6,107 bases of DNA from assembly GCA_002298155.1 (NCBI GenBank), contig DBME01000461.1, positions 812 to 6,918 of the forward strand, given 5' to 3'. This DNA comes from Holophagaceae bacterium UBA706 (GTDB lineage Bacteria; Acidobacteriota; Holophagae; Holophagales; Holophagaceae). The position numbers were made by a program, and so were the translations under genes. The stretch's first letter is position 1. The number at the start of each line of letters is the position of its first letter. The notes below the pieces were generated by a model. It was not told where the DNA came from and made no database searches. It saw only the letters and a program-made list of their open reading frames with translations. Positions 1 to 6,107 of this stretch are shown here, piece after piece.

Positions 1-1013
<1,013 letters not shown>

Positions 1014-1200
1014 GGGGGTGAGCGTGCTCAGGCTGCGGGGATGATTGGTGGATAATACACCAGGCCTGAGCAGATCCCGCGCCTCCCTGGCTGTCCGGAC
1101 CTTTTTTTCCCATATCCGGCGAGCCCGATTCCCCCTCCATGTCCCCGGGAAACCCGACTATTCTGATCGGGAACCTTCCTTGACAAGCCCGGATGGCCCG
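1014..1200. other. Divergent intergenic region
   Basis: This 187-base gap separates the kinase and deacetylase start codons and should hold both promoters. It is visibly less GC-rich than its flanks, with a run of seven T at 1102-1108. Codon choice in the frame leading to the deacetylase ATG is unlike the coding parts, so it looks non-coding. It contains an 8-base palindrome GTCCGGAC (1093-1100), a 5-bp inverted repeat CCCGA/TCGGG (1153-1157 and 1167-1171, 9-base loop) and the 9-base palindrome CTTGACAAG (1179-1187). None is strong enough to call as an operator. No good sigma-70 promoter with both hexamers at proper spacing was found for the deacetylase side. Confidence 0.7.
1052..1057 (-). 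promoter_or_regulatory. Possible -10 element for the histidine kinase gene
   Basis: On the minus strand these bases read TATTAT, five of six matching the sigma-70 -10 consensus, in an otherwise GC-rich region. It lies 38 bases before the kinase ATG and would give a leader of about 30 bases. No recognisable -35 hexamer sits 16-18 bases further upstream (the position reads about GCGGGA). This is a weak call based on one hexamer. Confidence 0.25.
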
Positions 1201-3675
1201 ATGCTCCGCACCCCGAACCCCTTCCAAACCTGTTCCCTGGCCGCTTTGGCCGCCTGCGCCCCCCAGGCCCCGGCCCAGCCGCCCCAGGTGCGCAACGCGG
1301 CGGCCCTCCAGGGCATGCTCGACCGCCTCCAGGTGCTGGGCACCGTCCTCTACGTGGCGGCCCACCCGGATGATGAAAACACCGCGGTCCTGGCGACCTT
1401 CGCCCAGGGAACGAAAGTGCGGGCGGCATACCTGTCCATGACCCGGGGCGGGGGAGGCCAGAACCTCATCGGCCCGGAGCTTGGTGAAGGCCTGGCCGCC
1501 GTGCGCACCCAGGAACTCCTGGCCGCCCGCAGGCTGGACGGCGCGGAGCAGTACTTCACCCGCTGCAACGATTTCGGCTTCTCGAAGACCCCGGCGGAGA
1601 CCCTGTCCATCTGGGGGCACGACGCGGCCCTGGCGGACGTGGTGTGGGTCATCCGCAAGCTGCGCCCGGACGTCATCCTCACCCGCTTCTCCCCCACCTT
1701 GGGCACCACCCACGGCCACCACACCGCCTCGGCCATGCTGGCCCTGGAGGCCTTCCGGGCCGCTGCGGACCCCAAGGCCTTCCCCGAGCAGCTCACCGCG
1801 GTGGCTCCCTGGCAGGCCCGGCGGATCCTCTGGAACAGCTTCCGCCCCCAGGCGGAGCGGGACGCCATGAAGCCGGCCCAGCAGGTCTCCCTGGACGTGG
1901 GCGCCTATGATCCTCTCCTCGGGAAATCCTACGCCGAGCTGGCCGCCGAAAGCCGGAGCATGCACCGCTCCCAGGGCTTCGGAGCCGTGCCCGGCCGGGG
2001 CTCGCGCCTGGAGTACTTCGAACCCCTGGACGGCCAGCCCGCGCCCAAGGACCTCCTGGAGGGCGTGGACCTCACCTGGGGCCGGGTGAAGGGCGCCGGC
2101 GACGTGGCGGCCCTCCTGGCCGAGGCGCGCCGGGCCTACCGGCCCGAGCGCCCCGAGGCCGTGCTGAGCCTCCTGCTCAAGGCCAAGGCCGCCCTGGAGA
2201 AGGTCCCCCGGGACCCCTGGGTCGACCTCAAGCGCGGCGAACTGGTGGAGGCCATCCGTTGTGCCGGCGGCCTCTGGGCCGAGGCCATCGCCGTGCGCGC
2301 GGACGCGACCCCCGGCGAGGAGGTGCCCGTCACCGCCACCCTCGTGGCCCGCGCTTCGGCCGCCTTCCGCATCAAGGGCGTGGCCCTGGACGGCACCTCC
2401 ATCGGCAAGGACGAACCCCTGGCCCCGAACCAGCCCCTGACCGTGACCCGGTCCATCCGCATTCCCGACGACGCCCCCCTGACGCAGCCCTGCTGGCTGG
2501 GCCGGGGCCAGGCGCCCCCCTCGCCCCTGGCGGGGCTGCCCGAGGGGCCCGAGGCCTTCACGGCGACCTTCCGCCTGGAAGCCGAAGGCGTCCCCTTCGA
2601 TCTGGTGGTGCCGGTGCAGTACCGCTTCCGGGACCCGGTGCTGGGCGAGCGCTACAGCCCCTTCACCGTCATGCCGCCGGTCATGGTCAACCTTCCGGAA
2701 CAGGTGCTGATCCTCCCGGACGGCGCGCCGCGCACGGTCGCCCTGGACGTGGTGGCGGGCCGGGGCCCGGTGGAAGGCAGCCTGGATCTCGTCCTCCCCC
2801 AGGGCTGGAAGGTCGAGCCCGCCTCCGTCCCCTTCTCCCTGGCCAAGGCCGGGGACGAACGCAAGCTCACGGTCACCGTGACCCCGCCCGCCAAGCCGGG
2901 CTCGGCCACCCTCGACGTCAGGGTGACCCTCGGAGCGAAGACCCTACCCGCCCGGTCCCGGGTGCGCATCGACCATCCCCACATCCCCCTGCAGACGTTC
3001 TTCCCCCCGGCCCAGGCCAAGGTGGTGCGCCTGGACCTCAAGCGCGACGGACGCCGCATCGGCTACGTCATGGGCTCGGGCGACGAAGTTCCGAAGGCGC
3101 TTCGGCCCCTGGGCTACGAGGTGGACCTGCTTTCCGACGAGGACCTGGCGGGAGGGGACCTGGCCAAGTACGACGCCATCGTGGTGGGTATCCGCGCCTT
3201 CAACACCCGGCCCCGCCTGGCCCAGCTCAAGGACCGCCTCCTGGCCTACGTGGCCGCGGGCGGCACCGAGGTGGTGCTCTACACCGTGGACCAGGGCATG
3301 GTCACGCCGGACCTGGGCCCCTATCCCTTCAAGGTCTCCCATGACCGGGTCACGGAGGAGACGGCCCCCATGACCTTCCTGGCGCCGGACAGCCCCGTGC
3401 TGAACTGGCCCAACCGCATCACCGCCGAGGACTTCGAGGGCTGGGTGCAGGAGCGGGGCCTCTACTACGCCCGGGACTGGGATTCCCGCTACACGGCGGT
3501 GCTGGCCGCGGGCGACACCGGGGAGAAGCCGCTGGCCGGCGGGCTCCTGGTGGCCAACCACGGCAAGGGCCACTTCGTCTACACGGGCCTGGCCTTCTTC
3601 CGCCAGCTGCCCGACGGGGTCCCGGGGGCCTACCGGCTCTTCGCGAACCTCCTTGCCCTGGGCTCGAAGAAATGA
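1201..3675 (+). CDS. Large LmbE/PIG-L family N-deacetylase with C-terminal beta-sandwich and amidotransferase-like domains
   Basis: Predicted zinc-dependent hydrolase that removes an N-acyl group, typically from an N-acetylglucosamine-type sugar; the real substrate is unknown. The LmbE domain covers about residues 45-290. It has AHPDDE with H55, D57 and D58, RTQEL at 102-106, and HGHH at 171-174. By comparison with MshB, H55, D58 and H174 should bind zinc and D57 act as base. SRSMHRSQGF (251-260) is also family-like. A helical linker (about 301-365) is followed by beta-rich segments, including an NEW3-like domain (about 497-590). A class I amidotransferase/ThuA-like domain (about 621-820) contains no cysteine, so it cannot be a glutaminase. 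At 824 residues it is far longer than the roughly 230-300 of stand-alone LmbE enzymes. The ATG at 1201 is chosen because the upstream frame (open to a TTG at 1045) has non-coding codon use; GGATGG at 1191-1196 may be the ribosome site. The N-terminus is signal-like but short (S12-A20), with a possible lipobox LAAC at 16-19, so export is likely but not certain. First gene of the operon. Confidence 0.9.
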   Translation: MLRTPNPFQTCSLAALAACAPQAPAQPPQVRNAAALQGMLDRLQVLGTVLYVAAHPDDENTAVLATFAQGTKVRAAYLSMTRGGGGQNLIGPELGEGLAAVRTQELLAARRLDGAEQYFTRCNDFGFSKTPAETLSIWGHDAALADVVWVIRKLRPDVILTRFSPTLGTTHGHHTASAMLALEAFRAAADPKAFPEQLTAVAPWQARRILWNSFRPQAERDAMKPAQQVSLDVGAYDPLLGKSYAELAAESRSMHRSQGFGAVPGRGSRLEYFEPLDGQPAPKDLLEGVDLTWGRVKGAGDVAALLAEARRAYRPERPEAVLSLLLKAKAALEKVPRDPWVDLKRGELVEAIRCAGGLWAEAIAVRADATPGEEVPVTATLVARASAAFRIKGVALDGTSIGKDEPLAPNQPLTVTRSIRIPDDAPLTQPCWLGRGQAPPSPLAGLPEGPEAFTATFRLEAEGVPFDLVVPVQYRFRDPVLGERYSPFTVMPPVMVNLPEQVLILPDGAPRTVALDVVAGRGPVEGSLDLVLPQGWKVEPASVPFSLAKAGDERKLTVTVTPPAKPGSATLDVRVTLGAKTLPARSRVRIDHPHIPLQTFFPPAQAKVVRLDLKRDGRRIGYVMGSGDEVPKALRPLGYEVDLLSDEDLAGGDLAKYDAIVVGIRAFNTRPRLAQLKDRLLAYVAAGGTEVVLYTVDQGMVTPDLGPYPFKVSHDRVTEETAPMTFLAPDSPVLNWPNRITAEDFEGWVQERGLYYARDWDSRYTAVLAAGDTGEKPLAGGLLVANHGKGHFVYTGLAFFRQLPDGVPGAYRLFANLLALGSKK

Positions 3676-3785
3676 CGGACCGTCCGCCCATCCTGGGCCG
3701 CTGGGCCTGGCTCTACGCCCTGGTGATCCTGGACCTGGTCCTCTGCATCGTCCTGTTCCGCTATTTCGGCAGGACCTTCTCGTGA
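3672..3785 (+). CDS. 37-aa single-pass membrane protein, candidate symporter accessory subunit
   Basis: A short gene with no family I can name. The start codon shares ATGA with the deacetylase stop (3672-3675), and its TGA shares GTGA with the symporter start (3782-3785), so translation of all three should be coupled. Thirty-five of 37 sense codons end in G or C, as in the neighbouring real genes, and the frame differs from both neighbours. Residues 11-29 (WAWLYALVILDLVLCIVLF) form one transmembrane helix with an acidic D21 in its middle. It is flanked by R4 and R10 on one side and R30 and R34 on the other. A buried Asp in a tiny membrane protein suggests packing against a partner, and the symporter encoded next is the obvious candidate. 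Precedents for small proteins paired with SSF symporters include YjcH beside ActP and YhdT beside PanF, though these are larger. Function is inferred from position and shape only. Confidence 0.72.
   Translation: MTDRPPILGRWAWLYALVILDLVLCIVLFRYFGRTFS
3771..3774 (+). promoter_or_regulatory. Shine-Dalgarno site that supports the symporter GTG start
   Basis: AGGA (within GGCAGGA) lies 7 bases before the GTG at 3782, inside the end of the 37-aa gene. This good spacing, together with the GTGA overlap, supports GTG 3782 as the true symporter start over the longer in-frame extension back to 3653, which would run through the whole small gene and into the deacetylase end. Confidence 0.6.
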
Positions 3786-5494
3786 GCGGGCTGGACTGGG
3801 CGGTCCTGGGCGGATGCCTCGCCTTCGTGGTGCTCTTCGGCCTGTGGAAGGGCCGGGGGCACCGGGATTCCACGGGCTACATCCTGTCGGGGCGCGACGC
3901 CAAGTGGTTCACCATCTGCCTGAGCATCATGGCCAACCAGGCCAGCGCCATCACCTTCCTTTCGACGCCCGGCCAGGCCTACGTGGACGGCATGCGCTTC
4001 GTGCAGTTCTATCTGGGCCTCCCCCTGGCCATGGTGGTGCTGTCGGTCACCGTGGTGCCGCTCTTCCACCGCCTGAAGGTCTTCACCGCGTACGAATTCC
4101 TGGAGGAGCGCTTCGACGGCAAGACCCGCACCCTGGCCGCGGGGCTCTTCCTGCTCCAGCGCGGGCTCGCGGTGGGCCTGACCATCTACGCGCCGGCCCT
4201 GGTGCTGTCGGTGCTCCTGGGCTGGAACATCCACTTCAACCTGGCCCTGGTGGCGGGCCTGGTGATGATCTACACCGTCACCGGCGGCACCCGCGCCGTG
4301 TCCTGGGCCCAGAGCTGGCAGATGCTGATCATCTTCTGCGGCATGGTCGCCGCCGGGGTGCTGGTGGTGAAACGCCTGCCCCCCGGCGTCACCTTCAACG
4401 ACGCCCTCCACGTGGCCGGCAGCCTGGGCCGCCTCAACGCCATCGACTTCTCCTTCGACCTCAAGAACCGCTACAACCTCTGGTCGGGCCTCATCGGTGG
4501 CTTCTTCCTGGCCCTCTCCTACTTCGGCACGGACCAGTCCCAGGTGCAGCGCTACCTCTCGGGCAGCTCGGTGACCCAGAGCCGCATGGGCCTGCTGGCC
4601 AACGGCCTGTTCAAGGTCCCCATGCAGTTCCTCATCCTCCTGGTGGGGGCGATGGTCTTCGTGTCGTACCAGTTCACGGCGCCGCCGGTGTTCTTCAACC
4701 CGGCGCCCGTGGCCAAGGTCATGGCCGGGCCCTCCGCACCCGAGTTCGAGAAGGCCCGGGCGACGTACGGGGAGGCGGTGGCCGCCCGCGCCGAAAGCGC
4801 CAAGGCCTTCGTGGCCGCGCGCCATGGGGAGGGGCTTTCGACCACGGCGGCCCGGGAGGCCCTGCTCGAGGCCGACGCCCGCGTCGCGCGCACCCGGGGC
4901 GACGCCATCGGCGTGCTGCGCAAGGCCGACCCTTCCATGAACGGCAGCGACACCAACTACATCTTCCTGTGGTACGTCCTGCACAGCCTGCCCGCGGGCG
5001 TCATCGGGCTCGTGCTGGCGGCGGTCTTCTCCGCCTCCATGTCCTCCATGTCGGCGGAGATCAACGCCCTGGGCGCCACCACCGTGGTCGACCTTTGGCG
5101 GCGCATGGGCGGCAAGCCCGGGCGGGAGATGCGGGTCTCCCGCATCGCAACCTTCGCCTGGGGTTGCTTCGCCGTGGGCTTCGCGGAGTACGCCAGCCGC
5201 CTGGGATCGCTGGTGGAGGCCGTCAACATCCTGGGCTCCCTCTTCTACGGGACGATCCTGGGTATCTTCCTGGTGGCCTTCTACTTCAAGAACGTGCGGG
5301 GCGGCTGCGCCTTCTGGGCGGCCCTGGCCGCCGAGGCCGCGGTGGTGGCCTGCTTCATCTTCACGGGCATCTCCTTCCTCTGGTACAACCTCGTGGGTTG
5401 CGTCCTGGTGGTGGGACTTTCCCTCCTCTTCCAGAAGCTGGGCGGCCTCCTGACGGGGACGGTGCTGCCCAGCGTTTCCCCGTCCCCGGACTAA
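3782..5494 (+). CDS. Sodium:solute symporter (SSF/SLC5 family)
   Basis: Secondary transporter of the inner membrane, expected to import an organic solute with sodium; the substrate cannot be read from sequence. The 570-residue protein shows about 13 hydrophobic helices, including 41-70 (SIMANQASAITFLSTPGQAY, the first LeuT-core helix), 234-252 ending in YFGTDQSQ (247-254), and 393-424 with FSASMSSMSAEIN (416-428). S421 and S422 align by motif with the sodium-site serines of vSGLT. Between helices 8 and 9, residues about 298-392 form a hydrophilic, Ala/Glu/Arg-rich loop, probably a helical hairpin. A similar long loop occurs in related symporters of Bacteroidota and Acidobacteriota as I recall them. 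With an outside N-terminus, as in PutP, it would be periplasmic. The GTG start overlaps the stop of the small membrane-protein gene and has its own AGGA. Being in an operon with a deacetylase suggests uptake of an amino sugar, an acyl product (acetate) or another hydrolysis product. Confidence 0.93.
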   Translation: MSGLDWAVLGGCLAFVVLFGLWKGRGHRDSTGYILSGRDAKWFTICLSIMANQASAITFLSTPGQAYVDGMRFVQFYLGLPLAMVVLSVTVVPLFHRLKVFTAYEFLEERFDGKTRTLAAGLFLLQRGLAVGLTIYAPALVLSVLLGWNIHFNLALVAGLVMIYTVTGGTRAVSWAQSWQMLIIFCGMVAAGVLVVKRLPPGVTFNDALHVAGSLGRLNAIDFSFDLKNRYNLWSGLIGGFFLALSYFGTDQSQVQRYLSGSSVTQSRMGLLANGLFKVPMQFLILLVGAMVFVSYQFTAPPVFFNPAPVAKVMAGPSAPEFEKARATYGEAVAARAESAKAFVAARHGEGLSTTAAREALLEADARVARTRGDAIGVLRKADPSMNGSDTNYIFLWYVLHSLPAGVIGLVLAAVFSASMSSMSAEINALGATTVVDLWRRMGGKPGREMRVSRIATFAWGCFAVGFAEYASRLGSLVEAVNILGSLFYGTILGIFLVAFYFKNVRGGCAFWAALAAEAAVVACFIFTGISFLWYNLVGCVLVVGLSLLFQKLGGLLTGTVLPSVSPSPD

Positions 5495-5502
5495 CCAGCA
5501 CT

Positions 5503-5507
5503 GGAGG
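5503..5507 (+). promoter_or_regulatory. Ribosome binding site of the DinB-family gene
   Basis: GGAGG sits 4 bases before the ATG at 5512, in the 17-base gap after the symporter stop. It is the strongest Shine-Dalgarno match in the window and fixes the start of the DinB gene. The gap has no room for a separate promoter or terminator, so this gene is probably co-transcribed with the symporter. Confidence 0.75.
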
Positions 5508-5511
5508 TTCC

Positions 5512-6066
5512 ATGAACCGAAGCACCGCTTTCCTCGCAGCCTCCCTCGCCGTCGCTTCCCTCTGCGCCCAGGCGCCGGAGAAGCGGACCATCTCCCAGAC
5601 CATGGAGCGGTCCTTCACCGGCGTCGAGAAGGAGTTCGTCCCGGCCGTCGAGGCCATGGGCGAACCCCAGTTCGCCTTCGCGCCCACCCAGGGCGAGTTC
5701 AAGGGCGTGCGCACCTTCGCCACCCAGGCCAAGCACGTGGCCGCCGTGAACTACATGGTCGCCGCGGCCATGCTGGGGGAGAAGTCCCCCGTGGATCTCG
5801 GCGAAGGGGACGACGGCCCGGCCACCGTGAAATCCAAGGCGGACGTGGTGACGTTCGTGAAGGGCTCCTTCACCTACGCCCATAAGGCCCTGGCGGCCAT
5901 CACCGACCAGAACGCCCTGGAGCCCATCAAGTCCCCCTGGGGCTCCGGGATGACCTCCCGTCTCGCCCTGGCCAACATTCTGCTGGGTCACGCCTTCGAC
6001 CATTACGGCCAGATGGTGGTCTACCTCCGCATGAACGGGATCGTGCCGCCCGCCAGCCGTCAGTAA
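5512..6066 (+). CDS. Exported DinB-family protein (putative metal-binding four-helix bundle)
   Basis: A 184-residue member of the DinB/YfiT-like four-helix-bundle superfamily, whose characterised members include metal-dependent thiol S-transferases (bacillithiol and mycothiol types) and maleylpyruvate isomerase. Many members have no known activity, and this one cannot be assigned a reaction. The usual three-histidine metal site is complete: H75 in the second helix (ATQAKHVAAVNY) and the H160-AFD-H164 pair in the last helix, followed by the typical ending GQMVVYLRMNGIVPP. Residues 1-19 form a clear Sec signal peptide (MNRSTAFLAASLAVASLCA), with likely cleavage after A19 or A21, placing the protein in the periplasm. 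This is unlike the cytosolic bacillithiol transferases. It is the last gene of the operon, 17 bases after the symporter, with GGAGG before its ATG. The name refers to the DNA-damage-inducible Bacillus dinB family and not to DNA polymerase IV. Confidence 0.88.
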   Translation: MNRSTAFLAASLAVASLCAQAPEKRTISQTMERSFTGVEKEFVPAVEAMGEPQFAFAPTQGEFKGVRTFATQAKHVAAVNYMVAAAMLGEKSPVDLGEGDDGPATVKSKADVVTFVKGSFTYAHKALAAITDQNALEPIKSPWGSGMTSRLALANILLGHAFDHYGQMVVYLRMNGIVPPASRQ

Positions 6067-6107
6067 GGCCGCTTGCCCGCGCGGGCGTTGACGATGGGCA
6101 TCTCATC
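6060..6107 (-). CDS. Possible C-terminal end of a convergent gene
   Basis: On the minus strand a frame open from the window edge reads DEMPIVNARAGKRPY and stops at TGA (6060-6062). Thirteen of its 15 codons end in G or C, and a competing minus frame checked by hand scores clearly lower, which matches the codon habit of this genome. If real, its stop overlaps the last 7 bases of the DinB gene, giving tail-to-tail overlapping genes with no terminator between them. The tail is too short to recognise a family, and 48 bases could be open by chance. Confidence 0.35.
   Translation of the reverse strand, partial: DEMPIVNARAGKRPY

Noticed and set aside
1093..1108. Palindrome GTCCGGAC followed by a run of seven T as an intrinsic terminator
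   Set aside because: The palindrome leaves no loop and only four base pairs, so it cannot form a stable hairpin. It also lies between divergent starts, where no transcript needs to end.
1139..1183. 14-codon ORF (ATG 1139 to TGA 1181) as a leader peptide for the deacetylase
   Set aside because: It has no Shine-Dalgarno sequence, no regulatory codon run and no attenuator-like hairpin after it.
3653..3781. Longer symporter start at 3653
   Set aside because: The extension is Pro/Gly/Arg-rich, overlaps the deacetylase end and the whole 37-aa gene in another frame, and precedes the first hydrophobic helix. GTG 3782 has AGGA at good spacing and a GTGA coupling overlap.
3761..4984. 407-codon minus-strand open frame opposite the symporter
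   Set aside because: Its composition is dominated by His, Gln, Gly and Glu, as expected from the antisense of GC-rich codons. The symporter on the other strand has clear family motifs throughout.
3814..5511. Long open frame on the plus strand overlapping the symporter and running into the DinB gene (750 codons in all)
   Set aside because: The part before 5512 is a GC-driven shadow of the symporter, rich in Gly, Pro, Arg and His with no domain. Only the DinB portion from the ATG at 5512, with its GGAGG site and signal peptide, is real.
6069..6080. GC palindrome GCCCGCGCGGGC after the DinB gene as a terminator
   Set aside because: At most a 4-bp stem with a 4-base loop and no T-tract on either strand. 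In such GC-rich DNA a palindrome of this kind is expected by chance.

Overview
The window is GC-rich DNA with very strong G/C preference at third codon positions. It carries an Acidobacteriota-like gene set: a large secreted-type LmbE/PIG-L deacetylase next to a long-loop sodium:solute symporter, a secreted DinB-fold protein, and a PAS hybrid-type histidine kinase. I read it as a chromosomal segment of a Holophagae-type acidobacterium (Geothrix relatives). That placement rests on remembered family resemblance and not on a search.

Layout. Positions 1-1013 (minus strand) hold the N-terminal 337 residues of a soluble PAS histidine kinase that runs off the left edge inside its ATPase domain. Positions 1014-1200 form a 187-base divergent intergenic region with only weak promoter-like elements. 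From 1201 to 6066 (plus strand) lies a tight four-gene operon: an 824-aa LmbE/PIG-L deacetylase with C-terminal beta-sandwich and amidotransferase-like domains; a 37-aa single-pass membrane protein; a 570-aa SSF/SLC5 symporter; and a 184-aa exported DinB-family protein. The 37-aa gene is locked between its neighbours by two 4-base overlaps, ATGA at 3672-3675 and GTGA at 3782-3785. The symporter and the DinB gene are 17 bases apart. At 6060-6107 the last 15 codons of a possible convergent minus-strand gene may enter the window; its stop codon overlaps the end of the DinB gene.

How the genes may work together (inference). The deacetylase would hydrolyse an N-acyl amino-sugar-type substrate, probably outside the cytoplasm. 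The symporter, with the small protein as candidate accessory subunit, would import a product. The DinB protein is predicted to be in the periplasm and has a complete three-histidine metal site. LmbE-type deacetylases and DinB-fold transferases are also paired functionally in bacillithiol and mycothiol metabolism, so a link to thiol conjugates is a testable but unproven idea. No mobile elements, CRISPR arrays, RNA genes or convincing terminators were seen. The most noteworthy item is the 37-aa membrane protein, which is short enough to be missed by routine gene calling.
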